Both the position numbers and the translations under genes were made by a program. A stretch of DNA of 64,000 nucleotides from Flavobacteriaceae bacterium (GTDB lineage Bacteria; Bacteroidota; Bacteroidia; Flavobacteriales; Flavobacteriaceae): positions 398,028 to 462,027 of the forward strand of contig JABSPK010000003.1 in the NCBI GenBank assembly GCA_013214065.1, read 5' to 3'. The notes beneath the pieces were generated by a model. That model was not told the origin of the DNA. It did no database searches and saw nothing but the letters and a program-made list of their open reading frames with translations. Positions 7,524-17,571 of the stretch are shown piece after piece (position 1 is the stretch's first letter; every line of letters starts with the position of its first letter).

Positions 7524-8423
7524 CTACTCCGGTTCAAAAGCCAAAAGGGTATTATAAAAATCACGATAAATCGCTTGGGCATCAATCGAATCATAAAAGG
7601 TCACCGGGCGGTTGCCGCTGTCGCGCGAAGTTGTAATCGTCTGGCTGGTAGCGAACTCCGGATGGATAAATGCGGCCACCAATCCCAAATCCCACAAAAT
7701 CCTGCTTTGTCGCGACCCGTCGATATGATCGTCCCAACGTTTCAATAGATACTTGCCGATTTGGTGTTGTCCTATGGCCCGTTCCAAATCAAGGTATGCG
7801 ATTTCCATTCCAACGGCCACGTTTATCGGCATGATATGCAATTCAGCTTCCGAATCGAGTACAAGATCCAAGGCAAAGGGATCCATCAACGGGTTGAAAT
7901 CATTCCGCTTCAATACCTGGGTTTCGAAATCAAGGGTGGTTCCCAACCAATAAATCGTCAGTTTGGAAGCGATTTCAGGTGCTATCAGCATTGCGGAAGC
8001 CACATTGGTCAAAGCCCCGAGAACAAGAATCGTCACCGAATCGGAATGCTGCGCCTGGTGTATGATCTCATATGCCGCTGCGGAATGTTGGGCCCGATCA
8101 CCCCAGTCATAGGTCCTGGCAGCAGCACCACGCAAGGTTTTTACCTCTAGGCTCAATTCACCTAGCAGCTGTTGGTTCAACCGATGGCTGTTCTCCATGC
8201 TTTTGGCGATCGACCAATGACTGGTTTGCCAATGGGCTGCGTTCAAAGCGGTGACCTTCACCGATGGTTCCAGCAAAATTCGGGTCAAGGCATAGGGGTC
8301 ATCCACCTCATTACCGGTGTCGGCATCGACAATGACGCTCCGGATTTCTTGGCTGGTCAGACTGATGGGGGCACTTAAAACCATGAACAGGAAACAGAGG
8401 GAAACGAGCGGTAATGAACGCAT
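7524..8423 (-). CDS. Secreted nucleoside hydrolase (inosine-uridine preferring family)
   Basis: 299 aa with an N-terminal signal peptide (about 1-24). The catalytic calcium-binding signature of the IunH fold is present as VDADTGNEVDDPYA (about 32-45; standard form DTDxGxDD). The motif LGALTNVA (about 136-143), which orients the ribose site, is also typical. The enzyme would cleave N-glycosidic bonds of nucleosides to base and ribose, probably in the periplasm for nucleoside salvage. It is monocistronic, divergent from uvrA. Confidence 0.85.
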   Translation of the reverse strand: MRSLPLVSLCFLFMVLSAPISLTSQEIRSVIVDADTGNEVDDPYALTRILLEPSVKVTALNAAHWQTSHWSIAKSMENSHRLNQQLLGELSLEVKTLRGAAARTYDWGDRAQHSAAAYEIIHQAQHSDSVTILVLGALTNVASAMLIAPEIASKLTIYWLGTTLDFETQVLKRNDFNPLMDPFALDLVLDSEAELHIMPINVAVGMEIAYLDLERAIGQHQIGKYLLKRWDDHIDGSRQSRILWDLGLVAAFIHPEFATSQTITTSRDSGNRPVTFYDSIDAQAIYRDFYNTLLAFEPE

Positions 8424-8530
8424 GATGGCCTATTTTTTCTTAAGGTACGCTTTGGTTGATGATTTACAAAATGTAAGCATTGACCGGCTTCCGTTTTACA
8501 CCCCAATTGATTATTTTAGCAGCTTGTGCT
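8424..8530. other. Divergent promoter region between nucleoside hydrolase and uvrA
   Basis: 107 bp. It contains the short dyad TTACAAAATGTAA at about 8463-8475. No copy of the GGAwTATTTCC box of the S24 repressor is seen here. No perfect TAnnTTTG box was found for uvrA; TATTTTAG around 8512-8519 is a weak candidate. Confidence 0.35.
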
Positions 8531-11392
8531 ATGATCAATTTCGAAGAAAATATCGAAGTCCGTGGAGCAAGGGTCCACAACCTCAAAAACATTGATGTCA
8601 CCATACCGCGCGAAAAGCTGGTGGTCATTACCGGATTATCGGGTAGTGGCAAGTCATCACTGGCTTTTGACACTATTTACGCCGAAGGCCAGCGCCGTTA
8701 CATCGAAACGTTTTCGGCTTATGCCCGGCAATTCCTAGGTGGGCTCGAGCGTCCTGACGTCGATAAGATCGACGGGCTTTCACCTGTAATTGCCATAGAG
8801 CAGAAAACCACTTCCAGATCGCCCCGCTCTACGGTAGGCACGATTACCGAGGTGTACGATTTCCTCCGATTGCTTTATGCAAGGGCCGCCGATGCCTATA
8901 GCTATGAGACCGGCGAAAAGATGGTCAGTTATAGTGATGAACAGATCAAACAACTGATCATCGAGGCCTATGAAGGCAAACGGATCAACATACTGGCACC
9001 GGTAATCAAATCAAGAAAAGGGCATTACCGCGAGCTTTTCGAACAAATCGCGAAACAGGGTTTCGTAAAGGTCAGGGTCGATGGTGAAATCGTCGATATC
9101 ATCAAAGGGATGAAGGTCGATCGCTACAAGACCCATGATATCGAAATCGTAATCGATCGGTTACAAGTCAACCCCTCCGATGAGCTTGACAAAAGGTTGG
9201 GCGAAACGATCAACACGGCCATGTATAGTGGCAACAACGTATTGATGGTCTTGGAGGCCGATGCATCCGATCCCCGCTACTTCAGCCGGGATCTCATGTG
9301 CCCCAGTTCGGGCATATCCTATCCTACTCCCGAACCGAACACCTTTTCCTTCAACTCACCAAAAGGGATGTGTCCAACCTGTAGCGGATTGGGTCACGTT
9401 TACGAGGTGAACGAAAAGAAAATATTCCCCAACCGCAAGCTAAGTATCAAAGCCGGTGGCATTGCCCCATTAGGGGAATACAAAAAATCTTGGGCCTTCA
9501 AGCAACTCGAAACCATAGGGCAACGTTACGGTTTCGATTTGGAGACCCCCTTGGAAAAGATTCCGGAAGAAGCCATGCAAATCATCATGCATGGTGGAAA
9601 AGAACGCTTTTCGGTCGATTCAAAAACCCTAGGGGTCAAAAGAAACTATGCGATCGATTATGAAGGGATCTGCAACTTCATCAAGAACCAATTCGAAGAA
9701 TCGAATTCCGCTTCCATCAAGCGATGGGCAAAGGAATACATGGATAAAATGGACTGCCCGGACTGCCATGGGGCGAGGTTGCGAAAAGAATCGCTTTACT
9801 TCAAAGTAGGCGGTCGCAATATCGCTGAATTGGCCGGTCTTGATATCATGGAACTCGCACGGTTCTTTGAGTCCTTCCAGGCAGAAATGCAAGGTGACCA
9901 AAAGAAGATCGCGGAGGAGATCGTAAAGGAAATCCGTACGCGGATCCGTTTTCTCCTAGATGTCGGACTCGATTACCTTTCATTGAACCGAAGCTCGAAA
10001 TCCCTTTCTGGTGGAGAGGCCCAGCGCATTCGTTTGGCCACCCAGATCGGCTCCCAATTGGTCGGAGTACTCTACATCTTGGACGAACCCAGTATCGGCT
10101 TACACCAAAGGGATAATGAACGACTCATACAGTCTTTGGTGTCGTTACGTGATATTGGCAATTCAGTGATCGTGGTAGAACACGATCGCGATATGATCGA
10201 ACATGCCGATCATGTCATCGATATTGGTCCAAAGGCCGGAAAACATGGTGGAGAGATCATTTCGGAAGGACCGCCCTCCGAACTCCAGGAACAGCAAACC
10301 CTTACTGCCGCATACATCACCGGGAGCAAAACCATACCGGTTCCTGAAAAACGAAGGAAGGGTAATGGCAAGAAAATCGTCTTGTCAGGATGCACTGGCA
10401 ACAACCTGAAGAACGTCACCGTTGAATTTCCCTTGGGGAAGTTGATCGGGGTAACCGGGGTGTCTGGAAGCGGAAAATCCACCTTGATCAACGAGACCTT
10501 GTATCCGATCATGAACGCCCATTATTTCAATGGCGTGCATAAACCCATGCCCTATAAGAAAATTACCGGGCTGCAACATATCGACAAAGTCATCGATATC
10601 AACCAATCGCCGATAGGCCGCACCCCACGTTCGAACCCAGCAACCTATACCGGGGTGTTCAGTGAGATTCGGTCTTTATTCGCCAAGACCACCGAAGCGA
10701 CGATCCGCGGCTATAAACCCGGACGTTTTAGCTTTAATGTGAAGGGTGGTCGCTGCGAAACCTGCATGGGTGGTGGACTCAGGGTCATCGAAATGAACTT
10801 TTTGCCCGATGTGCATGTGGAGTGCGAGACCTGTAATGGCAAACGCTTCAATCGAGAAACGCTTGAAATCCGATATAAGGGCAAGTCGATCGCCGACGTC
10901 CTTGAAATGACCATCAACGATGCCGTCGCTTTTTTCGAGCATATTCCTAAAATCTACCGCAAATTGAAAACCATCCAAGATGTGGGATTGGGATACATTA
11001 GTCTTGGCCAACAATCGACAACCCTTTCAGGAGGCGAAGCACAGCGGGTAAAGTTGGCCACAGAGCTATCCAAACGCGATACAGGCAACACCTTTTACAT
11101 CTTGGACGAGCCGACGACCGGCCTTCATTTTGAAGATATTCGCGTGCTGATGTTGGTTTTGGAACAATTGGTAGACAAAGGAAATACGGTTTTGGTAATC
11201 GAACACAATATGGACGTGATCAAAATGATGGACCACATCATCGATATCGGCTATGAAGGGGGGCGCGGCGGAGGCATGGTGGTCGCCAAAGGAACCCCTG
11301 AACAGGTTGCCAAAGACAATAAAAGCCACACCGCCAAGTTTTTAAAAAAGGAGTTGGATCAAGCCAACACCACTATTGCCAAAGCGGTATAA
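8531..11392 (+). CDS. uvrA: Excinuclease ABC subunit UvrA
   Basis: 953 aa from the ATG at 8531 ([18 protein letters not shown]); an in-frame TTG at 8480 is not used by comparison with UvrA. UvrA is the damage-recognition ATPase of nucleotide excision repair. Two ABC modules are complete: Walker [10 protein letters not shown] and GVSGSGKST, signatures [12 protein letters not shown] and [12 protein letters not shown], Walker [13 protein letters not shown] and [12 protein letters not shown]. The second zinc finger (CETC...CETC) is intact. In the first, the leading pair reads CPSS (Cys257, Ser260) where E. coli has CPIC, while the trailing CPTC pair is kept. The LOG-family gene follows 10 bp after the stop. 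Confidence 0.98.
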   Translation: MINFEENIEVRGARVHNLKNIDVTIPREKLVVITGLSGSGKSSLAFDTIYAEGQRRYIETFSAYARQFLGGLERPDVDKIDGLSPVIAIEQKTTSRSPRSTVGTITEVYDFLRLLYARAADAYSYETGEKMVSYSDEQIKQLIIEAYEGKRINILAPVIKSRKGHYRELFEQIAKQGFVKVRVDGEIVDIIKGMKVDRYKTHDIEIVIDRLQVNPSDELDKRLGETINTAMYSGNNVLMVLEADASDPRYFSRDLMCPSSGISYPTPEPNTFSFNSPKGMCPTCSGLGHVYEVNEKKIFPNRKLSIKAGGIAPLGEYKKSWAFKQLETIGQRYGFDLETPLEKIPEEAMQIIMHGGKERFSVDSKTLGVKRNYAIDYEGICNFIKNQFEESNSASIKRWAKEYMDKMDCPDCHGARLRKESLYFKVGGRNIAELAGLDIMELARFFESFQAEMQGDQKKIAEEIVKEIRTRIRFLLDVGLDYLSLNRSSKSLSGGEAQRIRLATQIGSQLVGVLYILDEPSIGLHQRDNERLIQSLVSLRDIGNSVIVVEHDRDMIEHADHVIDIGPKAGKHGGEIISEGPPSELQEQQTLTAAYITGSKTIPVPEKRRKGNGKKIVLSGCTGNNLKNVTVEFPLGKLIGVTGVSGSGKSTLINETLYPIMNAHYFNGVHKPMPYKKITGLQHIDKVIDINQSPIGRTPRSNPATYTGVFSEIRSLFAKTTEATIRGYKPGRFSFNVKGGRCETCMGGGLRVIEMNFLPDVHVECETCNGKRFNRETLEIRYKGKSIADVLEMTINDAVAFFEHIPKIYRKLKTIQDVGLGYISLGQQSTTLSGGEAQRVKLATELSKRDTGNTFYILDEPTTGLHFEDIRVLMLVLEQLVDKGNTVLVIEHNMDVIKMMDHIIDIGYEGGRGGGMVVAKGTPEQVAKDNKSHTAKFLKKELDQANTTIAKAV

Positions 11393-11402
11393 TACAGGAA
11401 TT

Positions 11403-12089
11403 ATGAGGAAAGAACAACACCATAAGGGCTGGAACGAGATCAAGACCAACGATTCTTGGGCCATATTCAAGATCATGGGAGAATTCGTCAATGGATTTGA
11501 AAAAATGAGTGCCATCGGCCCTTGCGTCTCTGTTTTCGGCTCGGCCAGAACCCAACCTGGTGAAAAATACTATGACCTTGCCGTAAACGTTGCAAAGAGC
11601 ATCGCCAACGCCGGTTATGGGGTCATTACGGGTGGCGGACCAGGAATCATGGAGGCGGGTAACAAAGGGGCCAATCTTGCCGGAGGTACTTCGGTGGGGT
11701 TGAATATCGACCTCCCCTTCGAGCAGCATGATAATCCGTTCATCGACCCGGATAAAAGTTTGGATTTCGACTACTTTTTCGTTCGCAAAGTGATGTTCGT
11801 CAAATATTCACAAGGATTTGTAGTGATGCCAGGAGGGTTTGGCACACTTGATGAGCTCTTTGAAGCGATGACCCTTATCCAAACGAACAAAATCCACACC
11901 TTCCCCATCATCCTGGTTGGATCTGAATTTTGGGGCGGGTTGATCGACTGGATCAAGAATACCATGCTCGAAGCTGGAAACATCAGTCCGAAAGACCTTG
12001 ATTTGATCCAATTGGTCGATACGGAAGAAGAAGTGGTCTCGATTATCGATGCGTTCTATAAAGGTCGCGAATTGAGCCCTAACTTTTAA
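11403..12089 (+). CDS. LOG-family protein (TIGR00730; Rossmann-fold nucleotide phosphoribohydrolase)
   Basis: 228 aa from the ATG at 11403; an upstream TTG would overlap uvrA. The two family motifs are present: GGGPGIMEAGNKGA (about 78-91) and PGGFGTLDE (about 142-150). Proteins of this family hydrolyse nucleoside 5'-monophosphates to base and ribose 5-phosphate; they were formerly annotated as lysine decarboxylases. The true bacterial substrate is often unclear. It sits between uvrA and the pseudo-peptidase gene, probably one transcript. Confidence 0.88.
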   Translation: MRKEQHHKGWNEIKTNDSWAIFKIMGEFVNGFEKMSAIGPCVSVFGSARTQPGEKYYDLAVNVAKSIANAGYGVITGGGPGIMEAGNKGANLAGGTSVGLNIDLPFEQHDNPFIDPDKSLDFDYFFVRKVMFVKYSQGFVVMPGGFGTLDELFEAMTLIQTNKIHTFPIILVGSEFWGGLIDWIKNTMLEAGNISPKDLDLIQLVDTEEEVVSIIDAFYKGRELSPNF

Positions 12090-12119
12090 GTGCTGAACGA
12101 TTTGGTAAAGCTTTCTTTT

Positions 12120-14957
12120 TTGAAGAAAATCATAATGCCACTCATGGCATGCTGCACTTGTATGCTATGGGGGCAACATAAGAACACCATTACGGCTACA
12201 CTCGATGCCCAGAATAACCAAGTGCGGGTCACCCAATCGTTCACCTACCACAATGCGAGCGATATCGCGCTTTCCCATTTATATTTCAATGATTGGAATA
12301 ACGCCTATTCGAGCAATACCACCCCCTTGGCGAGACATTTTGGCGAAGACTTCAATCGCAGCCTACACTTGGCCAAAAACCGGGAACGTGGATTTACCAT
12401 AATGACGAGCGTGGTCGACAAAGGATATGCCGGCTTGCAATGGGAACGGGAACCGGCCGCCGATATCATCAGGGTCGGTTTGGATAGCCCCCTGCAACCT
12501 GGCCAAGAGGTCAGTTTGTTTTTCACCTACACCCTTCAACTCCCCGATGGAAAGTTCACCAAATACGGATACAACTCGGACGGCACCATCAACCTAAAGG
12601 ATTGGTATCTCAGCCCTGCGGTTTTCGATGGGGAATGGCATGTGTATTCCAACAAGGGATTTGATGACTTATATACGGATGTCACAACGACCGACATCAA
12701 CTTCATTTTTCCCCAAGATCTTTTTTTGGCTTCCAATTTCCTCGAATCGAACGTGTCGGATTTTCCGGGTGGTCAACAAGTACAACTCAAAGGGTCAGAT
12801 CGAAAGAACTGCCAAATCATATTGACTCCTGAAAAGCAGTTCACACGACATGTGACCCCTTTTATGACGGTCAGTAGCGATCTTGTGAACGCCAGGTATG
12901 ATGAGGTTTCACAAGGGATTTCCATTAATAAAGTAGCTCGTTTTATCCACAACAACTTGGGGAGTTACCCCCATGACAATGTGTTGGTCAGCACCTTGGA
13001 ATACAATAAAAACCCTTTGTACGGCCTCAACCAACTCCCCTCCTTCATCAGGCCCTATCGCGAACAGTTCCAGTTCGAGATGATGTTTTTAAAAACCACC
13101 TTGAACAGCGTGCTCAAAGAAACCTTGTTCTTCGACCCACGTAAGGAACGCTGGGTGAACGACGCGATTGCCAATTATTTGATGATCAAGTATGTGGAGA
13201 TCAACTACCCGAACCAAAAGCTGATCGGGAAGCTTGCGGGACTCTGGGGAATACGGCGGTCGCATTTGGCCAAAATGGCCTTTAATGAGCAATACAACTT
13301 ACTGCAAATGCTTTCGGCCCGGAAGAACATCGATCAGGCGTTGACCACCCCTACCGATTCTTTGGTTCTTTTCAATGAGCGGATCGCCAACCGGTATAAA
13401 GCGGGATTGGGACTATCCTATCTGGCCGATTATGTAGGTGTCGAACGCATCGACAGTACGATCATTGATTTTTATGATGTACACCGACTGAATGCTAGGA
13501 CCAAGGTCAAGGATTTTCGCACCATTTTGGAACAGTGTGCCGATGATCAGGTCGATTGGTTTTTCGACGAATATGTGGCTACCAACAAAAAAATCGATTT
13601 CAAGATCAAGAACGTCGAAAAATCAGAAGACTCCATAACCTTCACATTAAAAAACAAAAGGGGCACCAACGTGCCCATTTCCTTGTTTGGATTGCGCAAG
13701 GATTCGGTCATTTCGAAGTACTGGTATGCCGATATCGATTCATCGGCCACCTTTACGATTCCGCGTCAAGGGGAAGACCGGTTGGTCTTGAACTACGATC
13801 AAAAAATACCCGAATTCAATCAACGTGATAATTGGAAGACCCTGAACGGATTTTTCTCCAGCAACAAGAAGTTGCAATTCCGGTTTTTCAAGGATACCGA
13901 AGACCCGTATTACAATCAAGTTTTTTATGTGCCGATCGCGAACTTCAATATTTACGATGGGGTAACGCCGGGCTTGCGCATTTACAACAAGACCTTTTTG
14001 GAACGAAATTTCAATTACGACTTTTCACCGGCCTATTCCTTCTTGGAAAAGACGGTCGTCGGGCGTGCCAGTTTTCGATATCGCAAGTACCACGATAAGG
14101 GCAAGTTGTTCGTTTCGAACTATTTCATCGGAGGCAGCACCTCACACTTCCAGACCAATTCGCGCTTCACGACCATTACCCCCGCCATAAGTTTCGGCTG
14201 GCGGCCCAAGGACCTGCGTTCGAACAAAAGGCAATCGTTATTGATCCGGCATCGAAATGTTTTCCGTAGTATCGATGAGACGGTTTTGAATGACAACAGC
14301 ATTGATCTTGATCTGGAAAACAACCCCGATTACAGTGTGTTCAATGTGCGGTATGATAAGGTGCACAATGACATCATCAATTTCAAGTCCTCTTCGTTGG
14401 ACTTCCAACATTCGAGTGAGTTCACAAAACTATCCTTAGAACTGGAGTATCGGAGATTGTTCGAAAGCAACAGGCAATTGAACCTGCGCTTCTTCGCGGG
14501 TAAGTTCCTGCGAAACAAGAGCACTTCAGACTTTTTCAGCTTTGCGCTCGACCGACCAACCGACTACCTTTTTGATTTGAATTACCTCGGGCGATCAGAA
14601 GACTCGGGCTTGACAAGCCAACAGATCATCATTGCCGAAGGAGGGTTCAAATCACAATTCGATGATCAATTCGGAAGCGATTGGATCGCGACTACCAATG
14701 CGAGTTTCAACGTTTGGCGTTGGATCGAGCTCTATGGCGATGTCGGGTTTATTGGTGACAAGGGGGAATCAGCTCGATTTGTTTATGATTCAGGCATCCG
14801 ATTGAACCTGGTTACGGATTACTTTGAGCTGTACTTTCCGATCTATTCGAATAACGGTTGGGAAATCGCCCAACCGAATTACAGTGAGACAATACGTTTT
14901 GTGGTCACCGTAAGCCCTAGAACACTTATCGGCCTGTTCACCCGAAGGTGGTTTTAA
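12120..14957 (+). CDS. M1-peptidase-like protein without catalytic residues, fused to a C-terminal outer-membrane beta-barrel
   Basis: About 945 aa. Start choices are GTG 12090 (directly after the LOG stop), TTG 12120 and ATG 12135; TTG 12120 gives the best signal peptide (KKIIMPLMACCTCMLWGQ). The N-terminal ~500 residues follow the M1 aminopeptidase plan: a beta saddle, then a helical domain. The zinc site is gone: the HExxH position reads LKETL, and the WLxEGFAxY position reads WVNDAIANY (about 13108-13175). The C-terminal ~380 residues are alternating amphipathic strands ending in ...FTRRWF, typical of an outer-membrane barrel. Probably an outer-membrane surface protein using the peptidase fold for binding; function unknown. 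Confidence 0.65.
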   Translation: MKKIIMPLMACCTCMLWGQHKNTITATLDAQNNQVRVTQSFTYHNASDIALSHLYFNDWNNAYSSNTTPLARHFGEDFNRSLHLAKNRERGFTIMTSVVDKGYAGLQWEREPAADIIRVGLDSPLQPGQEVSLFFTYTLQLPDGKFTKYGYNSDGTINLKDWYLSPAVFDGEWHVYSNKGFDDLYTDVTTTDINFIFPQDLFLASNFLESNVSDFPGGQQVQLKGSDRKNCQIILTPEKQFTRHVTPFMTVSSDLVNARYDEVSQGISINKVARFIHNNLGSYPHDNVLVSTLEYNKNPLYGLNQLPSFIRPYREQFQFEMMFLKTTLNSVLKETLFFDPRKERWVNDAIANYLMIKYVEINYPNQKLIGKLAGLWGIRRSHLAKMAFNEQYNLLQMLSARKNIDQALTTPTDSLVLFNERIANRYKAGLGLSYLADYVGVERIDSTIIDFYDVHRLNARTKVKDFRTILEQCADDQVDWFFDEYVATNKKIDFKIKNVEKSEDSITFTLKNKRGTNVPISLFGLRKDSVISKYWYADIDSSATFTIPRQGEDRLVLNYDQKIPEFNQRDNWKTLNGFFSSNKKLQFRFFKDTEDPYYNQVFYVPIANFNIYDGVTPGLRIYNKTFLERNFNYDFSPAYSFLEKTVVGRASFRYRKYHDKGKLFVSNYFIGGSTSHFQTNSRFTTITPAISFGWRPKDLRSNKRQSLLIRHRNVFRSIDETVLNDNSIDLDLENNPDYSVFNVRYDKVHNDIINFKSSSLDFQHSSEFTKLSLELEYRRLFESNRQLNLRFFAGKFLRNKSTSDFFSFALDRPTDYLFDLNYLGRSEDSGLTSQQIIIAEGGFKSQFDDQFGSDWIATTNASFNVWRWIELYGDVGFIGDKGESARFVYDSGIRLNLVTDYFELYFPIYSNNGWEIAQPNYSETIRFVVTVSPRTLIGLFTRRWF

Positions 14958-15115
14958 TTGAGGTATTCGTAAAATATTCGGCTTTTTTAAACGTTTCATT
15001 TTTGTATTCGTGATTTTTATAACAAAAAATTGTGAATTCATAAATGATTTTCAAAACCCAGGTATGTAAAAAACGCTTGGTTTTTACTACTTTTGCAAAA
15101 AATCCATCACCCTTA
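14958..15115 (+). other. Intergenic region upstream of the fused E1 gene
   Basis: 158 bp, AT-rich. It has the dyad GTGAATTCATAAA near 15030 and a loose inverted repeat AAAACCCA...TGGTTTT flanking 15060-15085. The only clear element is the -7 box at 15088-15095. Confidence 0.3.
15088..15095 (+). promoter_or_regulatory. Candidate -7 box for the E1 gene
   Basis: TACTTTTG, a perfect TAnnTTTG match 20 nt before the chosen ATG at 15116. It supports that start over the in-frame ATG at 15044, which lies upstream of the promoter. Confidence 0.5.
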
Positions 15116-17530
15116 ATGAAGACAGACGACGCTACTGCAAACAACTCGATTTCGTACGACGATTTTCAAGATCAGATCCTTCGCGACTTTGAAATCGCCG
15201 TGACCAGTCGTGAGTGCAGCCTTTTAGGTAGGCGTGAGGTATTGACCGGAAAAGCCAAATTCGGCATCTTCGGCGATGGAAAAGAACTGCCGCAATTGGC
15301 CATGGCCCGTTCCTTTCAAGATGGGGATTTCAGAAGCGGGTATTATCGCGATCAAACTTTTATGATGGCGCTGGGTCATTTGGATCCCAAATCGTTCTTC
15401 CATGGTTTGTATGCGACTACCGATATAGAAAAGGAGCCCATGAGTGCAGGCCGTCAAATGGGCGGACATTTCGTAACCCATAGCATGAGCCAAGATGGGC
15501 AATGGGTCGACTTGACCAAGCAAAAAAACAGTAGTGCCGATATTTCTTGTACCGCTGGTCAAATGCCAAGATTATTAGGATTGGCCCAAGCATCGCAAGT
15601 CTACCGCAAGGTGAAGGACATCGATCAAACCAAGTTTTCGAACAATGGTAACGAAGTCGCCTGGGGTACCATTGGCAACGCAAGTACCAGTGAAGGGCAT
15701 TTCTTTGAGACCATCAATGCCGCGGGAGTGATGCAAGTGCCGATGGTCATGAGTATTTGGGACGATGCGTATGGCATTTCCGTTCCGGCCGAATTCCACA
15801 CCACAAAAGGCGATATCTCCGAAATCCTTAAAGGGTTGCAACGGGATACCGAGAATAAAGGCTATGAAATCTTCAAAGTCGCCGGATGGGACTATACCGC
15901 CTTGATCCACGCCTATGAAAATGCGTCGGATATCGCTCGTGACGAACACGTACCCGTGCTTATCCATGTTACGGAGCTGACCCAACCCCAAGGACATTCC
16001 ACCTCGGGATCCCACGAACGCTACAAATCACCGGAACGTTTGGAATGGGAGCGTGAAAATGATTGCAACAAACGGTTTCGCGAATGGATCATCGATAACA
16101 ATATCGCGACTGAAGAAGCACTGAAAGCAATTGAAAAGCGGATCAAGCAACAAGTCCGTAATGCTAAAAAGGAAGCCTGGTCGGAGTTTTTGGCCCCGCA
16201 CCTCGCCCAAAAGAAAGAATTGGTCGATTTATTGGCCCAAGCTGCTGAAGGAAGTGCGAATAGGACGTTCATCACCAAAGTGCTGAACGACTTCATTGCC
16301 ATTGATGAACCGATAAAGAAAGATATTGCATCACACGCTAGAAAAGCACTGCGGTACTTGATCGGGGAATCTTCGGAAGCCAAGCTACGTCTCCAAGAAT
16401 GGATCGATCGGTTCATGGCGATCACCCAACCCAAATACAGTTCGGAACTGTTTCATGAACAACCCTTCGATACGGCTTCGGTGGAAGCGGTTGCCCCGAT
16501 TTATCCAGATTCCGCTGAAGAAGTGGATGGACGGGTCATTTTACGGGACAACTTCGACGCCTTATTCGCCAAATACCCTGAAGCCATGATCTTTGGTGAG
16601 GATACCGGGAACATCGGTGATGTGAACCAAGGTCTTGAAGGACTGCAAAAAAAATATGGGGCCACTAGGATCGCCGATACGGGGATACGGGAAACCACCA
16701 TCATCGGACAAGGAATCGGATTGGCCATGAGGGGGTTGCGACCTATTGCCGAAATCCAATACCTTGACTACATCTTATACGCCCTACAAACATTGAGTGA
16801 TGATTTGGCTACCCTGCGCTACCGCACGGTCGGAAAACAAATCGCACCACTTATCATTAGGACCCGCGGACATCGCCTTGAAGGGATATGGCATTCGGGT
16901 TCCCAAATGGGAGGCCTCATCCATCTGTTACGCGGTATCTACATCCTAACGCCAAGAAATATGACCCAAGCGGCCGGATTCTACAATACTTTAATGAAGG
17001 GCAACGAGCCTGCCCTGGTCATCGAGAGTTTGAACGGTTACCGCCTAAAAGAAACAAAACCTGCGAACTTAGGCGATTTTTGTACGCCGATCGGCGTTGT
17101 GGAGACCTTAAGGGAAGGAACCGACATCACTTTGTTGTCTTATGGATCGACCCTTCGGATCGTAGCGAAAGTAGCCCAGGAATTGCAGGAGGTCGGCATT
17201 GACGCCGAGGTGATCGATGCACGATCTTTACTCCCTTTCGATACCGCCCACGATGTGTTGAAAAGCATCCAAAAAACGAATCGCTTGTTGATCATCGACG
17301 AGGATGTGCCCGGAGGCTGTTCCGCCTATTTAATGCAAGAGATCATCGAAAAACAAGGAGGATATGCCTATCTAGACAGTGCACCACAGACCTTGACCGC
17401 CAAGGCACATCGCCCGGCCTACGCCACTGATGGGGATTACTTCTCGAAACCCAATGAAGAAGATATTTTTGAGAAGGTTTATGGAATCATGCATGAAGCT
17501 GATCCCGAAGCCTATCCCAGATTGCGATAA
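15116..17530 (+). CDS. 2-oxoacid dehydrogenase E1 component, fused alpha and beta subunits
   Basis: 804 aa. The N-terminal half is the E1-alpha ThDP domain; the C-terminal half is the transketolase-like E1-beta (FGEDTGNIGDVNQGLEGLQ, RETTIIGQGIGLAMRGLRP). This fused form is common in Bacteroidota and usually serves branched-chain 2-oxoacid or related dehydrogenase complexes, decarboxylating the 2-oxoacid and passing the acyl group to E2 lipoate. The Mg-ThDP motif differs from the textbook GDG...NN: it reads GNASTSEG (Asn188) followed by WDDAYGIS (Asp216-Asp217), an apparent reciprocal Asn/Asp exchange. No E2 or E3 gene is adjacent. A bidirectional terminator follows. Confidence 0.88.
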   Translation: MKTDDATANNSISYDDFQDQILRDFEIAVTSRECSLLGRREVLTGKAKFGIFGDGKELPQLAMARSFQDGDFRSGYYRDQTFMMALGHLDPKSFFHGLYATTDIEKEPMSAGRQMGGHFVTHSMSQDGQWVDLTKQKNSSADISCTAGQMPRLLGLAQASQVYRKVKDIDQTKFSNNGNEVAWGTIGNASTSEGHFFETINAAGVMQVPMVMSIWDDAYGISVPAEFHTTKGDISEILKGLQRDTENKGYEIFKVAGWDYTALIHAYENASDIARDEHVPVLIHVTELTQPQGHSTSGSHERYKSPERLEWERENDCNKRFREWIIDNNIATEEALKAIEKRIKQQVRNAKKEAWSEFLAPHLAQKKELVDLLAQAAEGSANRTFITKVLNDFIAIDEPIKKDIASHARKALRYLIGESSEAKLRLQEWIDRFMAITQPKYSSELFHEQPFDTASVEAVAPIYPDSAEEVDGRVILRDNFDALFAKYPEAMIFGEDTGNIGDVNQGLEGLQKKYGATRIADTGIRETTIIGQGIGLAMRGLRPIAEIQYLDYILYALQTLSDDLATLRYRTVGKQIAPLIIRTRGHRLEGIWHSGSQMGGLIHLLRGIYILTPRNMTQAAGFYNTLMKGNEPALVIESLNGYRLKETKPANLGDFCTPIGVVETLREGTDITLLSYGSTLRIVAKVAQELQEVGIDAEVIDARSLLPFDTAHDVLKSIQKTNRLLIIDEDVPGGCSAYLMQEIIEKQGGYAYLDSAPQTLTAKAHRPAYATDGDYFSKPNEEDIFEKVYGIMHEADPEAYPRLR

Positions 17531-17534
17531 TAAA

Positions 17535-17566
17535 AAAAAGCCTCCCGAATGGGAGGCTTTTTATTT
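17535..17566. terminator. Bidirectional rho-independent terminator
   Basis: Stem GCCTCCC (17540-17546) / GGGAGGC (17551-17557) with loop GAAT, flanked by an A-run and a T-run. It lies between the convergent E1 and M16 peptidase genes and can serve both. Confidence 0.9.
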
Positions 17567-17571
17567 CCATA

